Source: Methylobacterium bullatum
GTDB taxonomy: Bacteria; Pseudomonadota; Alphaproteobacteria; Rhizobiales; Beijerinckiaceae
NCBI RefSeq assembly: GCF_014845095.1
Contig: NZ_NKUG01000028.1
Location: 1-37,883 of the forward strand
DNA: 37,883 bases
Reading direction: 5' to 3'
In this document: positions 23,450 to 31,849 of the stretch, in pieces
How the letters are laid out: every line of letters begins with the position of its first letter
How positions within the stretch are numbered: position 1 is the stretch's first letter
Made by a program: the position numbers and the translations under genes
The notes under the pieces: model-generated
What the model was told of the DNA's origin: nothing
Databases searched by the model: none
The model's input: only the letters and a program-made list of their open reading frames with translations

Positions 23450-25258
23450 ATGACCGCCCATTCCGTCGCGACCGGCACCACGCAGACGGGCCGTATCACC
23501 CTGGCCGGCGCGGACACCCTGCAGGTGGACGGAACCCTTTCTGTCTCCGCAAACGCTCAGTCCGTGCGCTTCACCTCCGCCCCCGACGGCGCCGAGATCC
23601 ACAATGACGGCCTGATCGAGAACACCACCGACGGCGGCCGGGCGATCCGCTTCGAGAGCGGAATCGGCGCGACCCTGACCGCGACGATCGACAATGGCGG
23701 CACCATCCGCTCCGACGACGACGCCGTGCAGATCCAGTCCGGCACCGTCGCCGCCGGCACGCTCACGATCGTCACGGAAGCCGACTCCACCATCGTCTCC
23801 GCCGAAGGCCAGGCCCTCGACCTCGCCGCGACCACGGGCGAATTCCTCGCCGAGATCGACAATGCGGGATCGCTGCTGGCGCTGGCAGCCGACGGCGTGA
23901 AGATCGGCGCGACCCTCGATCTCGTCAACAGCGGCACCATCCAGGGCGGCTCCGCCACCGGCTACGTTCAGGGCGCCGACGGCATCCAGTTCGAGGACGG
24001 GGCGAGCGGGACGATCCGCAACACGGCCGGCGGCGCCATCCTCGGCGACCGCCACGGAATCAATATGGGCGAGGACAGCCTCGTCACGGTGACGAACGAG
24101 GCCGGAGCCCGCATCCTCGGCGGCAACGGCTCCGGCATCGGCTCCGACGGCACCGCGACCGTGATCAATCACGGGATCATCACGGGCTCCTTTGCCGATG
24201 CGGCCAATTCCGACGTCAACGGCGCGACGCCCGGTGCCGAGGATGGCGGCGGCCCGGACGGCATCAACGATGGCGACGGCGACGGGATCGACATCGATTT
24301 CCGTGCGACGATCGAGAACCACGGAACCATTCGCGGCCTCGGTGCCGGCGGCACGGGCTCCGACGGCCTGCCCAACACGGCGGAGGGCATCGCGGCGGGC
24401 GGCGGCGACATCGTCAACCTCGCCGGCGCGCGGATCTACGGCGCCGGCCTCGGCATCCTGATCGACGACTCGTCGCAGGGGGACGCGCCCTTCGTGACGA
24501 GCATCGACAATGCGGGGCTCATCCAGGGCGGCTCGGGCATCGCGATCAGAATCGTCAGCGCGCTCGACGACGTGGTCGTCAATGCGGGCCGCATCCTCGG
24601 CGGGGGCGGCACCGCGATCCAGTTCGGCTCCGGCGACAACACCCTGGCCATCGAGACGGGCTCGGCCATCCGCGGCCTGAGCCTGGGCGGCGACGGCACC
24701 GACACCCTCGACTATTCGGAGTTCGGCGCGTCGGCGCGCGCGCTGTTCGAGAGCGGCCGGGCCACGGGCACCGGCGGCGTCTCCGGCTTCGAGATCGTGA
24801 AAGGCTCGGCCTTCGCCGATTCCATGAGGGGCGATGCCGGGGCCAACCAGTTCCTCGGCGGCGCGGGCGACGACCGCCTGTTCGGCGGCGATGGTGACGA
24901 TATCCTGACCGGCGGCACGGGGACGGATGTCCTGCGCGGCGATGCCGGGGCCGACGCCTTCGTGTTCGATGTCGTGCCGCCGGCCGGCGAAAAGGACCGG
25001 ATCGTCGATTTCAGCCACGGCGAGGACAGGCTCGTCCTCGATGCGGGCGTCTTCACGGCCCTGACCGCTGGCCAGCTGACGGACGAGGCCTTCGCCCTCG
25101 GCGCCGCGACCACGGAAGACCACCGCATCGTCTACGACGCGGCCAAGGGCCATCTCTACTACGACGCGGACGGCTCCGGCGGCGCCCAGGATGCCATCCT
25201 GCTGGCGACCCTCCTCGACAAGCCGGCGCTCACCGCCTCGGACGTGCTGGTGGTCTGA
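23450..25258 (+). CDS. RTX-type calcium-binding, beta-solenoid-like secreted protein
   Basis: A 602-residue acidic, Gly/Asp-rich protein without an N-terminal signal peptide. Residues about 45-440 consist of irregular repeats of the type IxNxGTIxGG (for example IHNDGLIEN, IDNGGTIRSDD, LVNSGTIQGG, VINHGIITG, IENHGTIRGLG, IDNAGLIQGG), as in beta-helical autotransporter-like passengers. RTX nonapeptides follow near 473-505 (GAGDDRLFGGDGDDILTGGTGTDVL), then ADAFVFDVV and a C-terminal domain with DRIVDFSHGEDRLVLD, typical of type I secretion substrates. Export would need an ABC/MFP/TolC system, none of which is in this window. Likely a cell-surface or extracellular adhesin or matrix protein. Confidence 0.85.
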   Translation: MTAHSVATGTTQTGRITLAGADTLQVDGTLSVSANAQSVRFTSAPDGAEIHNDGLIENTTDGGRAIRFESGIGATLTATIDNGGTIRSDDDAVQIQSGTVAAGTLTIVTEADSTIVSAEGQALDLAATTGEFLAEIDNAGSLLALAADGVKIGATLDLVNSGTIQGGSATGYVQGADGIQFEDGASGTIRNTAGGAILGDRHGINMGEDSLVTVTNEAGARILGGNGSGIGSDGTATVINHGIITGSFADAANSDVNGATPGAEDGGGPDGINDGDGDGIDIDFRATIENHGTIRGLGAGGTGSDGLPNTAEGIAAGGGDIVNLAGARIYGAGLGILIDDSSQGDAPFVTSIDNAGLIQGGSGIAIRIVSALDDVVVNAGRILGGGGTAIQFGSGDNTLAIETGSAIRGLSLGGDGTDTLDYSEFGASARALFESGRATGTGGVSGFEIVKGSAFADSMRGDAGANQFLGGAGDDRLFGGDGDDILTGGTGTDVLRGDAGADAFVFDVVPPAGEKDRIVDFSHGEDRLVLDAGVFTALTAGQLTDEAFALGAATTEDHRIVYDAAKGHLYYDADGSGGAQDAILLATLLDKPALTASDVLVV

Positions 25259-25454
25259 CACGGGCAGCGGGCGCGGGGTTCGAGGAATCTTCCCCAAAGC
25301 GGGCCTTGGCCACAGGCCCGTCGGCCTCTGCGCCCGGCGCGCGCCCGCGGCTCCACCGGGCGGGAGGGATCGGCGATCGCGCCGAACGGCCTTCCCGAAC
25401 GCGCGGCCGGGACGCGACACCGGGTGAATGGGTGCAGCACGCGTTGCCGTAGGG

Positions 25455-25528
25455 GTGCCTCACGACCTTCCGATCACGGTCGGTTCCCGCTCCGAGCATG
25501 ACGGCGCAGCGGGAGTTTCGTGAGGCAC
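25455..25528. repeat. Nested inverted repeats between convergent genes
   Basis: An outer 11-bp inverted repeat (GTGCCTCACGA at 25455 and TCGTGAGGCAC at 25518) encloses a 7-bp hairpin (TCCCGCT at 25485 and AGCGGGA at 25508). It sits in the 294-bp gap between the RTX gene and the chemoreceptor gene, which converge here, so a two-way terminator is possible. The rest of the gap shows no gene. Confidence 0.6.
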
Positions 25529-25552
25529 TTTCGGTCGCCGGGGACGCAAGCT

Positions 25553-27562
25553 CTAAACGGCGACGGAACGCACTGGCTTCGCATCTGAAGATTGAAGGAA
25601 CTGCACGTTCATGCTCGCGCCGGAGCGATGCCGTACGAGGCAGTCGAACCGGCGTCCGTCCGCATCGGCGATGAGGACGAACCGTTCCGGCACCGAGGCA
25701 TGCAGGCGCACATGCAACCGTGCGCCGCCGTCCGACAGGTCGCGGATCGAGCAGGCGATGCGGCCGCCGTCCGAGACATGAATGTGAGCAGGCAGCAGGA
25801 TACGCGTTCGGCGATCGGCGCGCCGTTCCTCCATCCCAACGGTCCAATTGTCCAAGCCCGTGCTGATGCTCGACACACCGTCGGCAGCCTGCTGCATGCT
25901 GGCCAGGATCTCACCCGTGGCATGCGCCTGCTGATCCATCGAAGCAGCAACGCCATCGACATGCTGACTGATCGTACCGATCGCCGCAGTGATCGAGGCC
26001 AGGGTGGCCGCGACCTCGCTCGAGACAGCCTGCATGCCCGTGATTTCGCTGCTGATCCGGTTCGTGGCCGCTGCGGCCTGACCAGCCAGGTTCTTCACTT
26101 CGGTCGCGACCACAGCAAAGCCGCGCCCTGCCTCGCCGGCCCGTGCCGCCTCGATCGTCGCGTTCAACGCCAGCAGATTGATCTGTTGCGCAATGTCCGT
26201 GATCAGGGTGGCAACGCCGCTCATCGAATGCGCTGCCGAACGCAGCCGCTCGGTTGCGGCATCCGCCTCGCCGGCTCGACCATGGATGTCGTCCACGACG
26301 GTCTTGGACTGAATCATGCTGCGAGAGATCGAGAGCGCCGACGCATTCATGGCGTCCGCCGCATCCGTGACCGCCTGAACGTTATCGAGAGTGCGCTCGG
26401 CGGCCTCCACCGCGACCGACCGCGCCTCCATGTTGGCGGTGACGTCGGAAGCGTACTTGACGATCTTGATCAATCGGCCGCTCGGGTCGAAGATCGGGTT
26501 GTAGCTGGCCTGGATCCACACGGCACGGCCGCCCTTGCCGAAGCGCTGGAACATGCCCGATGAGAAACTGCCGCCTCTCAGGCGGTCCCAGAACGCGGCG
26601 TAGTCCGCCGTCTGTGCGTAGCCTGGCTCCACGAAGATGGCGTGCGGTCGCCCCCTGATCTCCTCGATCCCGTAGCCGAGCGACTTCAGGAAGTTCGCAT
26701 TGGCATCGAGGACCGTCGTGTCGGGAGCGAACTCGATGACGGCCTGTGAGCGATTGACGGCCGCCAGCTGAGCCATGGCATCCGCGACCTGCAGTTTCTG
26801 CCCGGTAATGTCGGTGGCGAACTTCACGACCTTGATCGGAACACCATCCCGATCACGGATCGGATTGTAGGTTGCCTGGATCCAGACTTCGCGACCGCCC
26901 TTGGCAATCCGCTTGAACTCCCCTGAGCTGAACTCGCCTTTGCCCAGAGCGGACCAGAACTCACGATAGGCCTCACCCTCGCGCTCGGCCGGTTCCACGA
27001 ACATGCTGTGATGACGACCTTGGACCTCGTCGAGCGCGTAGCCCACGGCTGAAAGGAAGTTGGCGTTGGCATCCAGGATCGTGCCATCGAGTGCGAACGC
27101 GATGACGGCCTGTGAGCGCTGCAGAGCTCCGAGCTGTCCGTCATTGTCGATATTGCGCAAGACCTGCTTCGTCACATCTGTCGCGAACTTGACCACTCGG
27201 ATCACCCGTCCGGCACGGTCGAGGACGGGATTGTATGTGGCCTGGATCCAGACCTCGCGACCATCCCTCGCGAAACGCTTGAACTCGCGCGTCTGCGGCT
27301 CGCCATGACGCAGCGCTTCCCAGAACGCTCGATAAGCCTCACTGCCTTGCTCCGCGGCAGAGACGAATCGAGCGTGGTTCTGCCCCTTCAGGTCGGAAAG
27401 GGTATAGCCCATCAGCTCGAGAAAGAGAGTGTTGGCAGTGAGCACGGTGCCGTCAGGAGCAAACTCGATCCGAGCTGTTGACGTGTCGACCGCGGCCATG
27501 AGCGCACGCAGATCAGTATCAAAAAACGGCACGTCGCTGTCCCCACGATGCCTCGTTCGCAT
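25553..27562 (-). CDS. Soluble methyl-accepting chemoreceptor with three PAS domains and a PilZ domain
   Basis: A 669-residue protein with no membrane segment. Three tandem PAS-PAC units occupy about residues 20-135, 145-255 and 265-375, each with an AxFLxxxGY core and a (R/K)xxVWIQAxYNPxxDxxGxxIxxVKxxxD end. The MCP signalling domain (about 400-560) includes the hairpin tip [41 protein letters not shown] PilZ domain closes the chain (about 570-660) with RRADRRTR and DLSDGG, the RxxxR and D/NxSxxG c-di-GMP contacts. Start could be the ATG at 27562 (AAGG close by) or a GTG ten codons later with better spacing. Cofactor of the PAS domains (heme or flavin) is not clear. Confidence 0.9.
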   Translation of the reverse strand: MRTRHRGDSDVPFFDTDLRALMAAVDTSTARIEFAPDGTVLTANTLFLELMGYTLSDLKGQNHARFVSAAEQGSEAYRAFWEALRHGEPQTREFKRFARDGREVWIQATYNPVLDRAGRVIRVVKFATDVTKQVLRNIDNDGQLGALQRSQAVIAFALDGTILDANANFLSAVGYALDEVQGRHHSMFVEPAEREGEAYREFWSALGKGEFSSGEFKRIAKGGREVWIQATYNPIRDRDGVPIKVVKFATDITGQKLQVADAMAQLAAVNRSQAVIEFAPDTTVLDANANFLKSLGYGIEEIRGRPHAIFVEPGYAQTADYAAFWDRLRGGSFSSGMFQRFGKGGRAVWIQASYNPIFDPSGRLIKIVKYASDVTANMEARSVAVEAAERTLDNVQAVTDAADAMNASALSISRSMIQSKTVVDDIHGRAGEADAATERLRSAAHSMSGVATLITDIAQQINLLALNATIEAARAGEAGRGFAVVATEVKNLAGQAAAATNRISSEITGMQAVSSEVAATLASITAAIGTISQHVDGVAASMDQQAHATGEILASMQQAADGVSSISTGLDNWTVGMEERRADRRTRILLPAHIHVSDGGRIACSIRDLSDGGARLHVRLHASVPERFVLIADADGRRFDCLVRHRSGASMNVQFLQSSDAKPVRSVAV

Positions 27563-27999
27563 TCCCTTCTGGTTGGCAGCCTTTCGTTAAACAAAACTGA
27601 AACAACTTTAATGCGCGCTACGAATTTTTTAATATCAGCAACAAATACCAGTCAAGCAATAACACTAAAATACAAACAGTGAAGCGAACGACTGCGACTT
27701 CGGACATTGAGCATCGCTGATGCTTGCCTTGGCATATCGAAGAGGAAGCGATCTGTATTAAATTGCATTTTTATTTGCGATGACTTCGTGATATTACACC
27801 AAATATATTTTATCGAGACCCCGGCATGTATTTAAATGCATTTTCTCCAGCCGTCGCAGGGGCATATCGGTTTGATTGAGTCGACGCATGGACCGGCCGA
27901 TGTCGATTCAATTTTCCATTTTGTTCCACCCCACTGTCTGCCGGTAAGCCGATCCTCGATCACCGTACCGACTATTCCTCACGGCCATGCAATGTCCGG
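27563..27999 (+). other. AT-rich intergenic region at the edge of an acquired islet
   Basis: A 437-bp stretch clearly richer in A and T than its surroundings, with runs such as ATATATTTTATCGAG. It should contain the promoter of the chemoreceptor gene at its left end. No protein with family resemblance and no complete insertion-sequence end was found in it. It leads straight into the IS630-type scar at 28000. Confidence 0.6.
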
Positions 28000-28058
28000 C
28001 TCATACCAATCGGCACGGATCATCACCGATAGGCCCAGTCGCGCAGTCCGAGGGACAT
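28000..28058 (-). mobile_element. IS630-type element 3'-end scar (left copy)
   Basis: A 59-bp segment nearly identical to 29622-29681 (two substitutions and one missing base), in the same orientation. On the minus strand it encodes the end of an IS630-type transposase (MSLGLRDWAYR then stop), and its outer border starts with TA, the target used by this family. The rest of the element is gone and the segment abuts the broken GT61 gene. Confidence 0.75.
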
Positions 28059-28061
28059 AAA

Positions 28062-28475
28062 GCAGCACTTCCTGATAAAGTTTACGTTACTAGGCGAGAT
28101 GCGACAAGGCGTCGACTTATCAATGAATCAGAAATCGAGAAAGAAGCTAATGAGTTTGGATTTATCGTTCAAGAATTATCATCAATACCATTGTGGCATC
28201 AAATAGCTATTGCGCGTCATGCTCATACGATCATAGGCCCTCATGGAGCAGGACTATCGCATTCAGTATTTGCGAAACCCGGATCGAAGATTGTGGAGCT
28301 TCTACCTATTAGGGATGGTACTTATCAGCCACGCCTGAACTTTATTCGCCTCTCTCATATAAAGGGTCATCAGCACGTGGTTTGGTATGAAAATCAAAAG
28401 ATCGGATTTGACCCTTGGTCAATCAACTTAGATGAATGGAAGCAGTTTATGAAAAAGCAAAATATACTCCGCTAA
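28062..28475 (+). pseudogene. GT61 (DUF563) glycosyltransferase, C-terminal fragment
   Basis: About 137 residues that match the C-terminal half of GT61 proteins: KVYVTRRDATRRRLINESEIEKEA, then ARHAHTIIGPHGAGLSHSVFAKPGSKIVELLP, the nucleotide-sugar-binding region. A full enzyme would be some 350-400 residues. The frame is open back to 27987, but the added residues are translated insertion-sequence DNA. AT-rich codons set it apart from the rest of the window. Probably non-functional; it once made part of a cell-surface polysaccharide locus together with the next gene. Confidence 0.82.
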
Positions 28476-28541
28476 TTTTCATCGAACAAATGCAACAGCC
28501 TTATATTACGGCATGTTGTTCCAAAAATACAAGGTGAGATT

Positions 28542-29540
28542 ATGTCTAAGATTGAGATAGACAGAGAAAAACTGAAGATCGTCACGAAATGTTTTATAAA
28601 CCATGTAAGCAATGGCGATTGGTCAGAATCCAAACGTTTAGAGAACGATCTCATTTTGGAGTCGCCCGAGGTATGGACCCCACTAGTTTCGGCATTCCGT
28701 TCCCTCCGCATGCATGAAGAAATTGCAGCAGAAGCCGATTTAGCCGAAGCATACCGGCCGAGAATGTGGTGGATGCGCAGCCCCTATCCGGGCAACTTTG
28801 GAGACATCCTGACTCCCTACGTACTGTGGCATGCCTTCGGCGTGATGCCGCGTTGGGTATTAAGCAAACATGCTGAAGGCCTGTGTATTGGCAGCATTGC
28901 AAAGTTTGCTCGACCAGGTATGCGCCTCTGGGGCACTGGAATGCCGCGGAGCACGGATGCGCTTTGTCCTACAGCTTTCTACTCTGCAGTACGCGGTCCG
29001 CTTTCACGCGATGCAATCATCGCGGCGGGCGGTTCCTGCCCTGAGATCTACGGCGACCCCGCGATCCTCTTGCCGGAACTGTATCGTCCGGATGTCGCCA
29101 AGTCCCATAGCATTGGCATTATCCCCCATGTTTCTCATGAATCGATGTTCAGAGCAGCTATTAATAGCACGCAGGCAAATAACACAAAGATTATATCGCT
29201 GCTATCAGTTTCGTTCGATGATATTGAATGCGTAATTAGAGAAATATTAAGCTGCAAAGAAATAGTTACCACCTCTCTTCATGGACTTATAGTGGCGCAT
29301 GCCTATGGTATCCCGAGCCAATCGGCGTCAATTGAGGATGAGGTCGGCAACGCACACGACTCATTCAAGATGCAGGATTACAAACTATCTGTTGGGCTTG
29401 CCGATCTAGCTTTGCGTGTCCCACAAAATTTTACTGATTTGGCATGGCTTGAACGGCGCGAATGCGTGCTGCCCCCATCACAGATTGACTCAAAAGCGCT
29501 TCGGGCTGCGTTTCCTTTTCCCTCTCGCTCTATCGTCTAA
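28542..29540 (+). CDS. Polysaccharide pyruvyl transferase family protein
   Basis: A 332-residue protein with a good ribosome site (AGGTGAG, 4 bases before ATG). Family landmarks: SPYPGNFGDILTPYVLWHAFG near residues 80-100, LWGTGMPRS, AVRGPLSRDAI, EIYGDPAILLPELY, IGIIPHVSHES and TTSLHGLIVAHAYGIPS. These enzymes add ketal-linked pyruvate to surface glycans using phosphoenolpyruvate. The first 70 residues are extra relative to a minimal domain. Base composition is lower in GC than in the flanking genes, and the gene lies between IS630-type repeats, so it was probably acquired. It appears intact although its GT61 neighbour is broken. Confidence 0.82.
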   Translation: MSKIEIDREKLKIVTKCFINHVSNGDWSESKRLENDLILESPEVWTPLVSAFRSLRMHEEIAAEADLAEAYRPRMWWMRSPYPGNFGDILTPYVLWHAFGVMPRWVLSKHAEGLCIGSIAKFARPGMRLWGTGMPRSTDALCPTAFYSAVRGPLSRDAIIAAGGSCPEIYGDPAILLPELYRPDVAKSHSIGIIPHVSHESMFRAAINSTQANNTKIISLLSVSFDDIECVIREILSCKEIVTTSLHGLIVAHAYGIPSQSASIEDEVGNAHDSFKMQDYKLSVGLADLALRVPQNFTDLAWLERRECVLPPSQIDSKALRAAFPFPSRSIV

Positions 29541-29621
29541 AATCCTGCCGGCAACCTGGCAGCACACCCAGCGTATGGTCCCGCAGGTGATGGGTTCTGG
29601 CCATCGGCGACGCATCTTTCA

Positions 29622-29978
29622 CTCATACCAATCGGCACGGATCATAACCGATAGGCCCAGTTGCGCAGTCCGAGGGAACATGATGCGCCGAGGCTGGGCA
29701 ACGAGCTTGTTCCAGGCCGCGCAGCATCGATCGGGAATGTCCTCGTGGGAGGCGAAGATCATGTCGCCGAGCCGGTCGTCGCGCATGAACTGCCAGACAG
29801 TCTCGACCGGCTTGAGTTCGGGCGCATGAGACCGCAGCGGCGATACGGTGACGGTGTCGGGGACCACGAGGTCGCCGGCGATGTGCCAGCGGCTCAGGCC
29901 CGCATCCCGGCTCGCGCGCGCCAACCATCGTAGAGCCTCGGCATCAAAATCCCCGCGCGGTTCCAAGGCCTTCGACAT
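29622..29978 (-). pseudogene. Internally deleted, frameshifted IS630-family transposase (right copy)
   Basis: From the ATG at 29978, about 30 residues (RGDFDAEALRWLARASRDAG) look like the N-terminus of Methylobacterium-type IS630 transposases, and they run directly into the C-terminal part (WHIAGDLVVPDTVTVSPL, APELKPVETVWQFMRDD with the last catalytic Glu, CCAAWNKLVAQPRRIM). The central part with the first two catalytic Asp is missing. One extra T near 29676 compared with the left copy shifts the last residues out of the SLGLR-WAYR frame. Its end (29622-29681) is the direct repeat of the left scar. Inactive. Confidence 0.78.
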
Positions 29979-30104
29979 GGCAGACCTCCGGCTTGCCAAA
30001 GCGAATCACGTCGCCCCCGACCGCGCGAACCCGTCAGTCCTCACCCGCCTTCATCCTTACGTTGCACCGATGACGTCGCGCGACATCTGCAATTCCCTGT
30101 CGCG

Positions 30105-30234
30105 TACCTCGACTCACCATGACGGTGTCGTGCCGCTTGGCCCCGCTCAGGCAGAAGCGGAGCGGCGCGCAGCGCGCGTCGGTGCCGAGGTGGCGCTTGG
30201 TGCCCGGTCGGCGATCTTTTTCATGGGCTTGATC
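30105..30234 (-). pseudogene. IS5-family transposase remnant
   Basis: On the minus strand one frame reads HEKDRRPGTKRHLGTDA, then PLRFCLSGAKRHDTVM, which matches the central DDE region of IS5-type transposases (consensus close to PGTKRHL-TDA-G-PL---LSGANRHDS). Only about 45 residues are recognisable, so it is an old fragment. It lies between the IS630 remnant and the ridA stop. Confidence 0.6.
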
Positions 30235-30274
30235 GAGATGGACGACCGCGTCTTACGGCAACCACCGCAATCTT

Positions 30275-30751
30275 TCATTTGACCGTGGGCCTGTAGAAGG
30301 TGCCGTCGATCTCGGCGATGTCATTCTGATCGAGGCGGGGAACCTCGAGCACGGTGCGTGGTGGATACGGACCGTCGCCCCAGATGTCCTTCTGCACTGT
30401 GTTGACGATCGGCCGCAGCCGGGCGACGTCCGTGACGAACACGGTCAGGCGAACGGCATCGGACTTCGTGGCCCCGGCCACGGCGGCGGCGGCGAGCATG
30501 TTGTCGAACATGCGGCGGATGCGGGCCTCCTCGCCCTCGATGAGCTGACCGGTGGCCCGGTCGACCCCGCGCATCCCGCCGATGAACACGAAATCTCCCG
30601 CTCGTGCGCCGATGCTCCAGGTGCCGCTGGGGGTGATCGTCTCTGCGTTCGGAGCGAGAATCTCGACACGGCTCGTCTCGTCGGCGCAAGCCGCGGCGGG
30701 GACGAGCACCGCGAGAAGCGCGGCGAGCAGGGAGGGAAAACCGGGTCTCAT
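30275..30751 (-). CDS. Exported RidA-family (Rid/YjgF) imine deaminase-like protein
   Basis: A 158-residue protein from the ATG at 30751. It has a signal peptide (MRPGFPSLLAALLAVLVPAAACA), which is unusual for this mostly cytosolic family, followed by a Rid domain: GARAGDFVFIGGMRGVDRATGQ, the helix ARIRRMFDNMLAAAAVAGA, VRLTVFVTDVARLRPIVN, and PPRTVLEVPRL with the Arg that binds the carboxylate in active RidA. Rid proteins hydrolyse reactive enamines and imines. It starts 17 bases after the LodB-like gene in the lodA - lodB - ridA operon, so it may deal with the imine released by the oxidase in the periplasm. Confidence 0.85.
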   Translation of the reverse strand: MRPGFPSLLAALLAVLVPAAACADETSRVEILAPNAETITPSGTWSIGARAGDFVFIGGMRGVDRATGQLIEGEEARIRRMFDNMLAAAAVAGATKSDAVRLTVFVTDVARLRPIVNTVQKDIWGDGPYPPRTVLEVPRLDQNDIAEIDGTFYRPTVK

Positions 30752-30767
30752 GGGATCGTCCTCGGAG

Positions 30768-31838
30768 TCAGGGGAAAGCATGCCGCCGGGTCCAGAAGGG
30801 GGCGTCGGCAAAGCGCCGTTCGGCGGTGTAGAGGCTCCGCTGCGCGGAGAGGTGATGCGCGATACCTTCGAGAAAGGCGCCCTCGTAGGCGAGTGCCGGG
30901 GCCGGATCGTCGGCGGCGAGGGCCAGCGCGGCGTCCGCGGCCCGGATGCCGCTCCAGAGCGCCGTCGCGAGACCGTTCGCCCCGAGCGGATCGAGGGAGG
31001 CCGCCGCATCGCCGCAGCGCAGGATGCGCCCCTCGACCAGGCATGTCGGCACGACCGAGGCGGCCGGCGCGACTTGGGGAGACAGCGAGGCACAGGCGGT
31101 GTCGAGGCCGAGGCTGTCCAGGCGGGCGGCGATGGCGAGGGTTTGCCCGGCCGCATCCGCCCAGAGCCTCCCATCCTTCGCCGCCCCTGCGGGCAGGAGA
31201 TCGGAATCGGTGAACAGGCCGATCATCATGCGCCGGCCCGGCATCGGCGCCATGTACCACCAGCCCGGCTCCACCGCCTCGACCAGGGTCGCGGCGGCAA
31301 GCTCGGCATCGTCGGGTACGTCGTGCACCTGGTAGGCGCAGACGAGCCGGTCGAGGCGCCGCCGATGGGCGGTCGGTCCGCCGGAGAGCGCGGCCCGGCC
31401 GCTCGCATCGATCACCGCCGCCGCATCCAGCCATCGCCCGTCGGCCAAGCCGATGCGGACGCCGCGGGGAAGATGCTCCAGGCCGACCACGGCGTCCGCG
31501 AGGCGCTCGCCCCCGCTGTCGGCCAGAGACGCCGCCATCCGTGCTTCGAGCAGGGAGCGGTCGATATGGGCGCCGTTCTCGTGCCCGGCCGCCCTGCGCA
31601 AGGCGCTGTCGCCCCAGATCGAGAAGCGCCCTTGGCTGGCCATGGCGGTGTCGCCGTCGATCAGGGCGGACCAGCCGAGCCCGTCCAGAAACGACGCTGC
31701 CGTGGCGGAGAGCGTTTCCCCCCGGGTGGGCACGACGCGATCCGGTGCGACGAGGACGGGAGAATGTCCGGCGAGGGTCAGGCGCCGGGCGGCGGACAGG
31801 CCGGCGACTCCCGCCCCGACGACCACGATACGGTCCAC
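30768..31838 (-). CDS. LodB/GoxB-like FAD-dependent oxidoreductase
   Basis: About 356 residues from the GTG at 31838 (VDRIVVVGAGVAGLSAARRL), 12 bases after the lodA stop; the longer frame upstream is antisense shadow within lodA. It has the N-terminal FAD-binding GAGVAG motif, RGETLSATAASFLDGLGW, IDASGRAAL, MMIGLFTDSD and the second FAD motif ILRCGDAAASLDPLGANGLATAL, as in the halogenase/geranylgeranyl-reductase-like flavoproteins. In LodA/GoxA systems such a partner is needed to make the cysteine-tryptophylquinone cofactor. The gene order supports that role. Confidence 0.82.
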   Translation of the reverse strand: MDRIVVVGAGVAGLSAARRLTLAGHSPVLVAPDRVVPTRGETLSATAASFLDGLGWSALIDGDTAMASQGRFSIWGDSALRRAAGHENGAHIDRSLLEARMAASLADSGGERLADAVVGLEHLPRGVRIGLADGRWLDAAAVIDASGRAALSGGPTAHRRRLDRLVCAYQVHDVPDDAELAAATLVEAVEPGWWYMAPMPGRRMMIGLFTDSDLLPAGAAKDGRLWADAAGQTLAIAARLDSLGLDTACASLSPQVAPAASVVPTCLVEGRILRCGDAAASLDPLGANGLATALWSGIRAADAALALAADDPAPALAYEGAFLEGIAHHLSAQRSLYTAERRFADAPFWTRRHAFP

Positions 31839-31849
31839 GCGCGTCGCGC

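Noticed and set aside
23366..25420. 684-codon open frame on the minus strand opposite the RTX gene
   Set aside because: It is a shadow of the Asp/Gly-rich RTX coding frame (low-complexity Ala/Gly/Arg/Asp product, no family motif).
27836..28060. 74-codon plus-strand ORF before the GT61 fragment
   Set aside because: No protein-like pattern, and its end reads into insertion-sequence terminal DNA.
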